DNA of 64,000 nt from Lates calcarifer (lineage: Eukaryota > Chordata > Actinopteri > Centropomidae). Both the position numbers and the translations under genes were made by a program. A model generated the notes under the pieces. That model did no database searches, was not told the origin of the DNA, and worked only from the letters and a program-made list of their open reading frames with translations. The DNA lies in the NCBI RefSeq assembly GCF_001640805.2, contig NC_066849.1:24054250-24118249 (forward strand), given 5' to 3'. Shown piece by piece: positions 14,601-27,260 of this stretch; positions within the stretch are counted from its first letter, which is position 1; every line of letters begins with the position of its first letter.

Positions 14601-16690
14601 AAGCATGTGGGAGGGAAGAGATAAGTAAAGGTGTGAAATCTGAATGAAGACATGGCAAGGGGAGAAAAGCGAGTTGAGGAAAGGGATGAAAGCGAAAACT
14701 GAGAATACTTAAGAATCACATTTCTCCTAAACTGCAGCAGTTCTGCTCTAAAATAGATTATTCTCTCCAAACAACCCAGCCACACAGGGGTTGTGTGACA
14801 ACAATTAGCTGTGCACCTCTGGGAGAGAGATGTATAGCCTCTAAACTGCTTTTTTTTTATTGCTCAGCGTAAGCTCTACATACTTACGGAAGTGCCATCA
14901 GAGATCAAAACCTTGATTTATAATGACAGGCTCCATCGTAGAGCTCCTACTAACATTTTAGAGATATTTCAATAAGTAGCCTTCACAGAAAGAGCGCCTT
15001 TAACTAGAAAGAAACAAAACAAGCCTGACAGTGCTGTGTGTATTTTTTTCCCTTTTGAATTTGGTCATTATTCTGCACAGAGCTGAGAGGAAGCCAAGTG
15101 TGGCAGGTGAGAGCATCTCGACTAGACAGCTGTCAGAGCCACTCTGAATGCAAGGGCAGTGCAGGAGAGCAGCGTCACCAGTGGAGGCCTCAACCACTCT
15201 GACTGGTGAGAAGCAGGTACAGTCTAGTGTAGCAAACACACAAACATACACGCACAGTGGAAGAGTCACGCTAACACATACACTTGCATGGGTGGTTACA
15301 TTGCCATGGTAACTGCTGATTGGTCCCCTGAGTTACGCGGTGAGAGAGTGAGAATATTAATGACGAAGAAGAAGGAGTGGCAGGAGGACGGAAAGTGATG
15401 GGATAGTGGGTGAGGAAACAGCTAATATACACACAGAGGCTCACTAATATGCTGAGGGAAGGATCAAAGAAAACAGCATGTAGAATGATTTGTGTTTGGC
15501 CATGTCTGCGAGGCGACACTGTCACACTGCAGGCTTTCATGCTTGATTTTAAACTGCTGCTTGCTGCAGATTGTGAGGATGACTGTTGGTACGGTATAAG
15601 CTGTTGGTTGTAACCCACATAAGCATGTGATAGAAAAAAACCCATGACTTATTTTTTTGTTTGTTTGTATTGTAAAGGGGCTCTCTGCAGATTTTGAGAT
15701 TAATCTAACTGTGTCATTAAAACAGATGTATGCATAATGTCTGGTTGTTCTGGAAGATCTTTCTCAGGTCTGAAAAAAAATATGTTTAGGCTCTGCACAT
15801 TTCCACTGGAAAGATGGGGAGTCTGGCTGCACTTTTACACTCACTACAAGCACATCTGTGCCCATTTGAGTAAGTTACTGTGTGAGGAGTTGTGTTGGAG
15901 AGTGCCAGTGTCTTTGTGTATAAGTTAATGTTATTAGTTATTGTTATCCCTTCTGAATATAGCATATAACCATGCTATGTTATTGGTAGGCCCACGTGTT
16001 GTATTTACTGCCACAGAGTGGGAATGAGTCCTGTTCATGTACATTGCTATCTCTCAGCTGCACCAGTACCTGGGTATATGTGAGAGGCACAAAATGGGGG
16101 CTACAGTTAGCTCTGATATTTATACTTGGCACGACAGCTGCATACTGAGGACTAAAAACCAGGGTATCTTGCACTCTGCTGCACCAATTTTGATTCAGTT
16201 TTTTTTTTCCAATCTGTGCATTACAAGTCCTTCAACTTTATGGAAGTTCAATACTAAATTTGCTGGAATTACCCTTTAAAATGTGTAAAAATGTACTGGA
16301 GTTGTTTTTTCAAGAAATACTGTGCAGCATATTAACAACCGAAGCCAGACCCATTTCAAAAACAACTTTTTTTTTTTTTTTTTTTTGGAGGAAAATAATG
16401 TCCTTCTGAAGAAAAGCAAGGTGGCCCAGAATCAAACATGTACCCCTCCAGCCACAGACGGCCATTACTGTAATGATGGTTATTGTAATAACAAGAAGCT
16501 GTGGTTGGTTGGGTGAGAATGCATTTCTCTTTTTCTTACTATTTTATCAAGGCACAGTTTATTGTAGTATTGATTTCCAGGCTTAAAACCTGTAATTGGA
16601 TCATGCAGTCCCATGCACTGTAGACAAACTTTTGAAATCACATCTATTTTTTGGGGGGGGATAGAGCTGAGGTACACACTCAGTACCTGC
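8693..16690. other. Gene desert, no gene supported
   Basis: Eight kilobases of AT-rich DNA. Short frames (for example 8,913-9,251 minus, 13,444-13,734 plus, 14,483-14,785 minus, 15,271-15,645 minus) show no domain and no consistent splice framing. Poly-T runs at about 12,232-12,246 and 16,367-16,386 are simple tracts. Around 8,950-9,300 the sequence is unusually even in composition and could be a conserved noncoding element, but that needs an alignment. Confidence 0.55.
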
Positions 16691-16709
16691 CCACCATACG
16701 TCCAACACA

Positions 16710-17220
16710 CATTGACTGGGCACTTTATTATGAACACCTGTGCACCTGCTTATTCATCCAATTAATCCTATCAACTGTTAGAGGCCTGGTATTGTGGTTT
16801 GTTTTTCCCTCTCAATACATACCTGCCAGGGTTGTAACACAACAAACAATGTGGCAGCAGTGCAATGCATAAAATCCTGCAGATACTTAAGTTAATATTC
16901 ACATTGCTGAGTGTTGTGCATCCCTTTATGTCCACAACAACAACACAAAGCAAAAGTCGTTTCAAACTGGTTTCATGAACATGACAGTAGGTGCAGTGCT
17001 AGATCTGACCCAGATCTGAAACCACACCTTTGTATGTGGCAGAGTGGGAGATTGGCAGCATGAATGAGCAGCTGATAAATCTGCTGTAATAAAATTATAA
17101 GATGCAATCATGTCAAAATGGACCAGAATTTCAAAGGAATGTCTCTAATATCTTGTGAAATCCATGCCACAAAGACTTGAGGTTGTTTTGAGAGGAGAGG
17201 GAGGCCCCACCATGTCCTAA
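16710..17220 (+). mobile_element. Tc1/mariner transposon relic, left end and transposase C-terminus
   Basis: The left end carries CACTTTATTATGAACACC (16,721-16,738). An inverted partner lies at 18,096-18,113, whose reverse complement is CACTTTATTAGAAACACC. At 17,116-17,220 the plus strand reads as the end of a Tc1-type transposase: KWTRIS, then a stop, then LVKSMPQRLEVVL and a GGPT ending before TAA. Those are hallmarks of the Tc1 carboxyl terminus (WTRI, SMPRR, KGGPT). The internal stop and the loss of the rest of the frame show the copy is dead. The element appears split by later repeat insertions between about 17,230 and 18,085. Confidence 0.75.
17116..17220 (+). pseudogene. Tc1/mariner transposase C-terminal remnant
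   Basis: Thirty-five codons including an in-frame stop at codon 12 and a terminal TAA. The recognisable pieces are KWTRIS, LVKSMPQRL and GGPT, typical of the last 35 residues of Tc1-family transposases. No upstream catalytic DDE domain was found in any frame, so only the tail survives. Confidence 0.7.
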
Positions 17221-17349
17221 ATTTCTATACAATGAAACTGCAACAGCAAATGTTTTGTAGGAAATGTAATTGTGACCAGATTATGATTTGTATTGCGGAA
17301 ATATTGTTAATTTAGATAATTGGCAAGACACATTTGTTGATACTGAACG

Positions 17350-17595
17350 TGTCAGGAACATGTTCACAGACCTTTCCTTCCTTCTTTCCTTCTCCTTCCA
17401 TTTCTCTTTCCACTTCCTGACCTCGTGTTTCCTGCTCCTGTGATTGTTTGCAATGCCCCAATTAGTTGCACCTTTGTTTTGTTGTTTCCCAGTGTATTTA
17501 GTACGTGTGATCTCTTCCCTTTGTGCCAGTTTGTTTTCATTCCCTGCAATAAGTGTACCAGCCATTCCCTAGTGTTTTCACACTCCAGTGTCAGA
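17350..17595 (+). repeat. Probable interspersed repeat inside the Tc1 relic
   Basis: A pyrimidine-rich body with phrases TGCACCTTTGTTTTGTTGTT, TTTAGTACGTGTG and CCCTTTGTGCCAGTTTGTTT resembles the middle of a dispersed fish element of the same general type as the one at 8,229-8,692. It lies between the surviving Tc1 tail and Tc1 right end and so probably inserted later. Boundaries are approximate. Confidence 0.35.
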
Positions 17596-17597
17596 CC

Positions 17598-17840
17598 AGA
17601 GGCCTGTACTACGAAGTGAGGTTACTGGCTTATCGGGGTAACTTCAGGAGTAACTTAGTGACGTTAAGTGTAACTTCTCGATTAACCCATGCTATGAAAG
17701 GTGGATAGGTTTTACCAGGGGTCTGCTGCCACGGTAATTTACACTGCTCTGAGCAGTTTATGTTCGAGGTTAACCTGCTGTTACCGGTGTTACTTCTAAG
17801 TAGTTCCCCTAGCCTTAACCAAAACGGTTTTGTAACCTAA
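17598..17840 (+). repeat. Probable MITE-like DNA repeat, GGCCTGTACTACGAAG end
   Basis: The block starts AGAGGCCTGTACTACGAAGT and continues with repeated GGTTACTGGCTTA, GGGGTAACTTCAGGAG, GTGACGTTAAGTG and GAGGTTAACCTGCTGTTACC phrases. I recognise the GGCCTGTACTACGAAG end from fish DNA transposon derivatives, possibly PIF/Harbinger-like. No transposase is encoded and no clear right terminus is visible. It lies inside the interval that interrupts the Tc1 relic. Confidence 0.4.
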
Positions 17841-18084
17841 ACCACATACTGGACTTTGGATGTGAATCTCAGTCTCTGGTGTCACAGTCGTGCATTTTGT
17901 ATGTCCTCCATCCACCCCAACCAACTCCTTGTGACTCCACTGCTGTTAATAAATATAGCAGCTTATTCATTCAAAGAATATGTTGCCTCTGATCACAGTC
18001 CACCAAGCAATTATTTCCTACAAACCATATTTGCTGTTCAAATCAGTTGTATAGAGGTGTAGTTTATACCCAGCCTCTCTACCC

Positions 18085-18125
18085 AGTATTAGTATGGTGT
18101 TTCTAATAAAGTGTACTGAGTGTAT
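18085..18125 (+). mobile_element. Right inverted end of the Tc1/mariner relic
   Basis: GGTGTTTCTAATAAAGTG followed by an AGTGTATATATA tail is the inverted partner of the left end at 16,721-16,738, differing at two of 18 positions. Its distance from the transposase tail (about 880 bases) is too large for an intact element and fits the later insertions in between. Confidence 0.65.
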
Positions 18126-18129
18126 ATAT

Positions 18130-21100
18130 AGACTCACACCTATGAAATTTGCAGCCATTAAGCAGACTCACACATAGAGTCGCTGTGCTGCCCATGTTTC
18201 ATTATTTCACTGTTTAACTCATCGTGTAAACAATTTGGTGGAATGGAATGAATTGTTTGTTTTCGGTCTTTTTCCTTCAGACAAAGTGATACCAGAAGTG
18301 CTCCTGGTGTCTCCTACACCCGAGGTGAGCTTGGTGGCTAAAAGAGAAGCAATTTTAAACACTGAAGAAAAAAAACTGCTTTCACTTTAAAACTTATTTA
18401 AAACAATTGATATGTTTTCAACAGTGGTCTCCAATGTCAAGCTGACATGAAAGTTTTTCTATATTGTGCCTTCCATGCAAATGCTGGCTCATCCTGAGTC
18501 ATTTGCTTTAGGATTCATATTTGCATCACATTCTGTATCCTGCAGCTGTGTAACAACACATGTGCACCACCTATGAGGGTAAAAAAAAAACAGAGGTGGT
18601 ACACTTTCAGATGCAGTGTGAACACAGTCTATGGAACTGTGGGATGGGGAGCATCTTATTATCAGAGAGGACCTGTATCAAATACACAATCTCTGGTAGA
18701 AAACTGAAAAATAAAATCCATCAATCATCAGCCGATAGGAACAGACACTGCCGGCCGTTCATTCTGATCAAACGTGTGTAATCCCATTGTAGTAAATCAG
18801 CCTGTCTCAACACCACATGTAAAAATAACACAGGTGCAGTTCTGTGGCAGCATGAAAGGATTCACTGTCAGTCACACATTTTCCTTTCAAAAGGAATAAA
18901 TAATATGCATAATAATGACAGAACACTTCTTTTCCAGTACCTGATTTCCCACATATGGAACACATTAATTATTAATGTCTTTCTTCACTGCAAGCAATTA
19001 TGGATGGATAAGATTGCTGCTATAGAAGGCATATTTTTCCATGTTCTTTCTTTGAGGACAATGAGACTCAGCACGCTGAAACCTTGCTGTCTGTGACTTG
19101 AGGCCAGGAGTACTGTAACCCCATAACATCAACCTGAGGACCTGCTGGCCCGCAACACGTTTATTTTTTTCTTGCTGATTCGCTTTCCTACGAAGAAGAT
19201 TATTGTGCTTCTGATAAAGTGTTTATGTTGCCGCAAGGTCAACGTAATTCCTGCTCCAGATAAAGCAACACATAGAGACCTGGCGCTCTGCTTGGGGGCT
19301 CTGAAGCCAGCTGATAAAACTGCATTGGGGGAAGGATTCTTAAAAAAGATAAGAGAGAGAGAAAAAGAGGAAGAAAAAGAGGAAGAAGGGAGAGTTGGGG
19401 GAAGATGGATCGCCAGCTTCCACAGCCAACAGGACGTCATCTGTGATTGCTGCAGGCCACCCACACAGAAACAGCAGCAGCGACAGGCCGTTTACTTATC
19501 TACCTTGGCCTACTGAGCCTCAGGGGTCGAGGATTATTAGAGATAAATGCTGCATTTTCCCCCTGACGTATGGGACTACTGTGCACTACACAACTGGATT
19601 TGTAATTATCCTGTTTATGCCCACTTCCACATACAAATCTGGGTTTTAAATTTGAGAAATGTGTGACAGGTCATATTAAAGCAAAGCAAACTGTTGTTGA
19701 CTAAGTATGAACAGGACAGATTTCCACAAGTTGCAATAGTGTCAAAAGTTGTCAGTGTCAGTGTCAGTTGTTTCTGCTGCAAACAAAGTTTTTCACTTCT
19801 CAATTGATTAGATCCTTTCCATGTCAAGTTTTGTCACTGCAGTTTGGCTGTTGAGCAATACAACAAAGCAACTCTGCCCTCTTCAGTTTAAAAAAAAAAT
19901 TACACAAAACACAACTTTGTCTTTGACTCAGACTTGACAAGAGTTCATGTGGAAATTTCACACATTCAATGCTGAATGAAAGTGTGTATAATATACCAAA
20001 ATAATTCTTTAACCTGTCAAACATTTATCCAAGCAATTTGCATTTTTGTAATGCATTCATACCTTGGTCTGTAGATTATCATTAAAATATCAGTCAAGTG
20101 TTACATAAATAAAAATGTAAATGCTTTAATACTTTTTAATGGCTTGACTCATCTTTAGACTATAATGTACCTCAGACCTCAACAACTTTATCTCAAAGAT
20201 ATGTCAGAGACACTCAATTAAAACCAAATAAAACTAATAATATATTACAAGTGTGGGCATCAGAATAACCATAAATATTAGATGATGTTAAGTCTTTTTA
20301 GGACATATCATCATCTAAATTTGGTTAAGCTCAGTCAATAAATATTACAACTAATTTTTAAAAAAGAGAAGGCAACCAAGATCAGCACCTTCTAGCAATA
20401 TTCTTAATCAAAAATTATAATAATAATACCAACAACAATACGTCTCTCAAAAATGTAAAATATAAGAGAACAATTAGAATCACAAGATACAATCAAATCA
20501 AAATGGAAAAGTGAAGAAAGTTGTGCTCCAAAAATGCAATAAAGATTTACATGTGCTTTCTTTTTCTGCGTAATACTTAAAACAATCCTGCAGCTTATTA
20601 CAATTACTGTTACAAAAATATTTCAAAAATAATAATAAAGTAGTTCAACCAAAATGTATGATTTTAGATATGTGTCCATCTGAGTTTAGAAATAGACAGA
20701 TATAGGATAAATCAAGAGCTATAACACACAAGTCAGTGGAGTAAATGGATTGAATATGAAGCTAACACCGAAATAACAATAGTATGGAGGCCTTAACCAC
20801 TAGTGGAGTCAGGACTAGAGAGGGAAAATAGGTCTGAGCCTCAAGAGGAAACAGACCTATAATACAAGAGAATAGTACATTCTTGACACCCAGCACCTCC
20901 ACTGATTTAAATGCCAATCAAAAATGAAAGCTACAAAGTGGACCTTTGAACATTTAATTAATGTATTCATGCATTAACATTTTAATGTGCAGCTTCTGAC
21001 TGTGTCGGCGGAGAAAAACATGTATTTAATCAATTCAGAGAAAATAACACTGTATTACAAGGTGCTGTTGACCTTATTTGTAGGGGACAAGAGCACTTCA

Positions 21101-21334
21101 CGTCGTGGAGTGATACAGATCAGTGGGAGTAGGGTTCAGTAAGTGTTTCAGCATCTTCCAGGGGGCCATTTTATTTGCCATCTTGTATCAAGAGCTCCAG
21201 GATTACTGTGCTCAAGGAGCTGTGAAATCTCTTCCGACACCTCAGGCCACTGAAACAACTGGTGTCCGCCTCTCCTATCACAGAAACACACACTGGCCAG
21301 CGTCCATCCTGAATAACAAGGAGACACTCCCCCA

Positions 21335-21366
<32 letters not shown>

Positions 21367-22700
21367 CCTCGGTCTCTCTCACACACACACAGTCAAAAGA
21401 ATTGGGACCTGTCCTTTTTAGACTTCTAAACACTAACCTGACATGCCACCAATCCAATTTATGTCAACTGCTGTCCCTCCACCCGTCCCCCCAGCAACAA
21501 CAAAAACAGCAATTCATGTTGACAGTAGTCAGGAGAATACTTACTTGACACATTGTCGTAACCTTCCCTAAAACAAATGTCACCACTGATAGCACGTCCC
21601 GTCTCAGCTGACACGAGCCATGTCCAATCTTTCAAGAGGGACATTTAAAAACTAAAGATGACACATGAGCAGGAGAGGAGCACAGAATTCATTTAAACCC
21701 TACAAATAGAATTCTGGACTCATGTTTCTGATTTTCTGCAGTGTGATCCTTCATCTAGATGACAACTTGGTGGATTTCTGTAAAATAAGAAAACATTTTT
21801 GCGCTCTTATTGAACTTTGTACTCTTATCTTGGACAAGTGGGCCACATTATTTTCTTAACCGCACAGTGACATTTTGATCTGTAATTGAAAAGAAAAACT
21901 AGCAACTTATTTTTTTGGAGGCTTCTTGATAATTTATCTTTTGAAAAAAATAAACAGCCCGTGTCCAAACCCAGAAAATGTTTCCCATAAATAAAGAAAA
22001 ACATTCTGCTGTAAAGTGCTGTCTCAAAACTCATGTTTTCATTTCTTATTCAGGCAACGCAAAGGTCACCGAGGGACTCTGAGAGTCCACCATGTCTTTT
22101 CTACATTCACATGAATACACACACCATCCCAACAATACACACTCATACTATTCATAAGAACATACTGGGGTGGAGCTACTATTTGGACTTAAATCACCTT
22201 GTTTTGAGGTTATGCATTGCTATTCATAAGTAATGAAACAAAGAAAAAAGACACTTCCATATACTCTGATGTATATTGGTCTAGAACTGGCTATAGTAAG
22301 ATTCTAATTATAAGACATACCATGAAAAAGTCAGTGGATTACCTTGCAGATTTAACATAAGATCATCTTTATTAGGTCAGTTTTACACTGCTGCAAGTCC
22401 ATCTCCAAGTGTCCCTCCCTCCTCTCAATACTTTTATTCTTGGAATAGAAAACAGTATTTTTTTTTGTCCAGGGAACATGTATTTGCATTTCAAAACATC
22501 ACATTCAATCATTTTGACAGAATTTTCTGAGACAATGCTTCACCAAAAAAATCCACAAAACCAAAAGAAAAGAGAACAATGAAAACAAACTGTATGCGTG
22601 ATTGCACCGTGACAGCCAATCGGCAACCTGAGTCATGAGTGTAATCAAGAATGGCTGCTAGATCTGCCATGTCCTGCTGGCGAGCCAGTGATTGTCCACT
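18130..22700. other. Gene desert, no gene supported
   Basis: AT-rich sequence. The longest frame (21,123-21,548, plus) runs through a CA microsatellite and has no recognisable domain. The frames at 19,172-19,516 plus and 19,129-19,464 minus overlap on opposite strands of a purine-rich stretch and are not convincing. No RNA gene seen. Confidence 0.6.
21336..21365 (+). repeat. (CA)n microsatellite
   Basis: A pure CA dinucleotide tract of about 30 bases, with a second short (CA) run at 21,380-21,391 after a CTCTCTC stretch. It explains the histidine/threonine-rich translation in this area. Confidence 0.9.
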
Positions 22701-22707
22701 GGAGGAA

Positions 22708-22738
22708 GTGGGGGGGTGGGGGGTGGGGGGTGGAGGGG
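22708..22738 (+). other. G-rich tract, potential G-quadruplex
   Basis: On the plus strand three runs of six or more G are separated by single T residues and followed by GGAGGGG. This satisfies the usual G3+N1-7 four-run quadruplex pattern with very short loops. It lies in intergenic DNA with no gene beside it, so a regulatory role is not indicated. Confidence 0.6.
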
Positions 22739-22739
22739 A

Positions 22740-25700
22740 ACAGTACAGCCAACGAGATTCATGACAGCCTCTCGCAGAACCTTGTGGACTGATTACATGT
22801 CCAAGAAAATGCATGCGGCAAACGGATATTAAATCACCACAGCTTATTGCCATGCCAGTGTAGGACTGAGTTTGAGCGTGGGCAAAATGCATCTGCAGCT
22901 CACCCCTATAAGCACTTGAGGCAGTGGGAGAATTACATTTCTATGGGGGGCTCTGGATGAGTTAGGCAATCTTCCTTTCCACAGCAATGATTAATAGTGA
23001 TAGTCCCATAAATTGTTCTGTCTGAGAAATATATTGCTACCATAGTATCTGTTGTTTTGCACTGGGGGGCCACTCTGCCTTTGAGGGCAGTGGTTGGATA
23101 AGCAGTCAACAATCGAGTGCAGTCCAGAAAAATACACTCACCCTACAGCACAGCTAGGCTCGATCCATCAAAAGTGATTATCACTTGCCATGCACAGATT
23201 TTTAAAGCCCTCTGATGTGAAATTAAGCTGACTGAGACCAAACAAATCAGAGAGAAATCTGGCATCTTTATCTCATTTTATCTCACTAACCCTGCATGCT
23301 CCTACAGCCTGTTAGTTGTCATCTGAACAAAGGAGTCTCTATTTTTAGCCGACTGCAGAGCTATAGTTGTACTTGAGTCTGATCCCCACACCATTGTTTG
23401 ACATCTTTTACGTTTCATAATCTTGTGTTTATTCAAACCTGTTTCCTGGAAATTACACTGATTCACAACAAATCTGTCTGTCGGTCTTCTGAGAAGACAT
23501 ATCTGACCTTTTAGCTGGTGGATTTTCACCTGACCCCTAACTCTCAGTGTATGTATATCGGTGCAAGATGAGGAGTGGGGTTATTGTGTTTGCAATAATA
23601 TCTCAACCATACAGAAAGGTTGTGGCCATAAAATCAAATCAATAAATTAAAGAGGATGGAAAACTCATTTGAATCCAATCTCACTATCTAAAATAATGAT
23701 TATTGTAGAGTTGAACTGTATCTTTACATTTGGAAAAATCTATTCAGCTCAGTTTTTATAGCCAATCCTGGCCTTTAATGGGTCCTGAATTTCCCTGGCC
23801 ATGGTGTTGGCTCATTCTTGATCCTTTTGGATCTGGTTTTAAGCAGACTTGGAATGAACCCAGGCCATCGTGACTGCAGCCAGCCCTGACTGACAGTTTT
23901 CTCAACACATAAAAATAAGGGAGTCTGGCTGCTGCTAAGATCCATTCCTGACTGAAACTCACATGGAGTGAAAAATCACAGTGACACACACTTTACTTAT
24001 CCGCATGATAAGTGCTATAGATTTTAGTGTTAGCTTATTGATGAACTGACTAAAAATGAGTTATTACGCACTTTGCCAATTGCCTGTTAAGCAGAAACTC
24101 CACAGCACTCAATCAAGTTATGGCCAAGAGCTACGCTTTGATCAATGGATACTACAATTGAGATTTTTCTTTAGGATCAGGCTACTTGGCCTCAAGCAAC
24201 TGGAGAAAATATAATCATGCACAGAATCTGAGACTGCAAACAGCTGAAATCCTACTACTTTCTGTCCTAAAAGTTGAGATGACAGAAATAAAATGAAAAG
24301 TGTTAAAAATATACAACAACTAAGCAGGCAAAAATAAATCAAAAGTTATATATAAGTATCCTAATCAGATTAAAGGAACTGCTGGGGATGGGCCTGAAAG
24401 CCAAAATACTTCCCTAAAAAGTCAATTCTAATCAGTTAGTCAGTAAAAAGGGGGAAAATCTGTAAATGCAAAGACTTGTGTTGGGGGGATGGAAGTTGTG
24501 TCAGACCATTTCTCTAACTTTCCAAAATGGTCAATCCAACATTCACCCTCACTTCATACTGATGGACAGTTTTCCACACCATGAACAGGTTTCTATGGCT
24601 GTCTTTCTGCTGCGGTATTGCAGGGATGAGCTCTAACCTCACATGACATTGACTGGGGGAAAAAAAGAACGTAGATAAATGAAGCCCATCAATATACTGT
24701 GAATGTCTTTGTGTCACAAACAAATGTTAAACCAGGGGAAGCAATGTCAACAACTTACCCCACACTGGCTCTAATTTGTCAAACTGAAGCATCACATGCC
24801 TAATGCCACTGAAATGTGTGATATAGATTACACTAATGGCTGCTTATTCTTTTCCAAAGGCAAATTCCACAGTGACAGTGAGTCTGTGTTCTGAATAATG
24901 TGCTGATATTTAAGTTTCTCATGAAAGTGATCTGAGGTGGCAACTAATAATTGTCCGTGTATGTCTTTCAATAATGTGAAATGTGTGCAAATTTTACCAA
25001 TATTACAGGTTGTAAGGATAGACATATTGAATGTTTTTCTATTTAATTGCATATGGTTTTGTAAATTTCACACATTTCAATTTCATTACATCACATATAC
25101 TATACACTTGTGCCAGGAGATGTACATTATGTTCCATCATGTTTTATAAATTAAATGGCTCTGTGGCACAAAGAAGAGCAAATACATCCACCAACAATTT
25201 GTCAACAAATCACAGTTCCACATGTCAGAATTTCATTGCAGCTTAAAATGTTTTTTCCATGCCTCATTACCCATCTGTTTTACATGACAGGGGGCGCACA
25301 CATTTCCCTGTCTGTGTCTGAAATGGGACATGCAATATGCTTTTTAAAATTCTTGTCACTTTTAAGAGTTTCAGTCAATTATCATATCCTCTAGCCAGCA
25401 ACATGAAGAAATGATTTATGCCACTAGGTCTGTCTTTCTACTGCTGCACATGGACTAAAAGCGCCTCCATGATGCTTAAATTGTCCAGTAATACAGGATG
25501 TGCTCTGTTTTCTACCTAGGAGAATGGGATTTAATGATATGACATTAATCTATTTGGAGGTTTATATGTTTTTTAGTGAGAGAGGGTGTTCATTGCTGTG
25601 GCAACCATTTAGCCAGCCAGAGGGAATAAGTTTTTTCCTTGCTCCATGACCAACCTTGGGTGAAGGTATGATAACCCCAGTGTAGGTTACGTCAGCTTGA

Positions 25701-26900
25701 TCTGCTTGAGGGAAAGATAATTCTAAGATTGTAATCTAAACACAGACACTCTTGTATGAAGATGATGGATGAATGGTTATATGTGGGGGGAAGAGGGTTT
25801 ACACCTTAAAATACAGTCAGGAAGGTGAAGACTTCAGCTTTATGTTGAAGCTCCATCCAGCCTAACCAAAATGACGAGAGCTGTAGAGATGAGACTTCTT
25901 TATCCACTCCTGGTTGTCTCCTATCATATGTATTGATGCTGTGAGCAGATATTTGAACTCTAATGTAATGGTATTCTACACTGTCTTTCATAACATTTCT
26001 GGCTTTGTGTCAGGATATTACCCACTCCAAGGCAAAGCGGTAGATCTCTTTGATGGTGTGAATCCATTCTGAAATGATGCATTTCTCCCTTGGGTTTGAA
26101 AAAAAAGGTATTTGAAGTAAAGCACTTCTGTGCTGCCTCATCAGATATCTTTAGATTTGCGATTGATTCCCCAGCCTGTGAGCCTATTCTGGGCTAACAC
26201 GGTGAATGGGAAACAGTTAATGCTGAACTAATGCATTTCCACCTGCATCTGAAGGAGAAACAAAACTCTTGGAGGATAAAGGAAGAAATAATGTGCATTT
26301 GTACCAGCACTGATGTCTGAGATGTACTGACAGAGTGAGATGACTGAAAAATGTTATTTCTTCTCTCCACTGGAGTTCCACTAGTGTCTTTGACCTCAAC
26401 ACACTTAGCACAGGTTATGTTTTAGTCGAGGTGGCCCTGACATTGGATTATTACTTGTTGTTATGTGGTTCATATTGCATAGTTGATGCAGTATTTCTGT
26501 GTCCATGAACATGAAGACAGTGAAGTTGAGTATATGTTTTGCAAAATTGCACACACACACAAAAAAGTTATAATTTCATCTGTGTTGTGAACAAAGATAA
26601 CTAAAATGATTTCAGAGAGACCTTTCACACCTTACTGTAAAACTAACAATACAAAGAAATCCTGGCTATAACAAAAGCAGTTTACTAATTATAGCCCTGT
26701 CAAGTATGTCCCTTATACATTTATTATTATTCTGAAAAAGAGAATCTGAATTCCCTGTTTGTATTTTATAGTGTAGGCAGATGGATTAAATCTCTGCAGA
26801 TGATAGCATGACCGAATTTTAATAGACAGACAATAGTGTCACAATTGCATATCTTGTAGGGATGTTTGGAGATTTCCTATCCTTGTAGAATTAGAATTAA
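22740..26900. other. Intergenic, one weak exon-like block
   Basis: No firmly supported gene. The only item that looked like a coding exon is on the minus strand at about 24,548-24,650, listed separately. Other short frames lack domains and splice context. Confidence 0.5.
24548..24650 (-). other. Exon-like block of unknown identity
   Basis: On the minus strand a strong polypyrimidine tract ending CCCCCAG precedes about 100 bases, which are followed by GTGAGGGT, a good donor. One frame is open throughout and reads CHVRLELIPAIP, then a QQKDSHRNLFMVWKTVHQY segment, which has a protein-like composition. I do not recognise the family and found no partner exons with matching phase nearby. It could be an orphan exon, a relic or chance. 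Limits are plus or minus a few bases. Confidence 0.2.
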
Positions 26901-26929
26901 ACACATTGACACAGTGGTCAGATTTGTGT

Positions 26930-27260
26930 GTTCACGTATTTGACACACTGTAGTGTGACGTTAGGCGTTACTTACGTTCAAACAGCGGCTTGCGTCAGAA
27001 ACTCCTTCCGGTGGTCACGTAAGGTAGGCTTCAGGCTTAAACAGTGTGGCGAAAGTGGCGAAAGCGAGTCCAGGGTTACAAGCAGACTAGTGTGTAACTC
27101 CAGAACAGTTTGTACACTAACCGCATGTTTCATCCAGGCCAACAGCTCGATTATTTTTTGGCCGTATGTTCTATTTTCTCCATGTTTTCTCGAGCAGGAT
27201 GTCTTCCTAGGGTGGCATGGACCGGCTGCCGAAGGTCAATCCCGCTAGCTTGACTACAAA
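26930..27260 (+). promoter_or_regulatory. Probable glrx2 promoter / first-exon region
   Basis: This stretch is clearly richer in CG dinucleotides than the surrounding desert. It has a GTGACGTTAGG site (ATF/CREB-like half site), CTTCCGGTGG (ETS-like) and GGTCACGTAAGG, which includes a possible splice donor. The first coding exon of glrx2 starts one base after a splice acceptor at 28,273, so an untranslated or alternative first exon must lie upstream, and this is the best candidate. The assignment is inferred; no TATA box or transcript end is visible. Confidence 0.4.

Noticed and set aside
21123..21548. 141-residue plus-strand frame, the longest in the window
   Set aside because: It runs through a CA microsatellite giving a His/Thr repeat, and has no recognisable domain.
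1..26900. CDC73, B3GALT2 or KCNT2 exons, expected from human synteny
   Set aside because: No matching motif seen in the frames I read; the large B3GALT2 exon in particular is absent.
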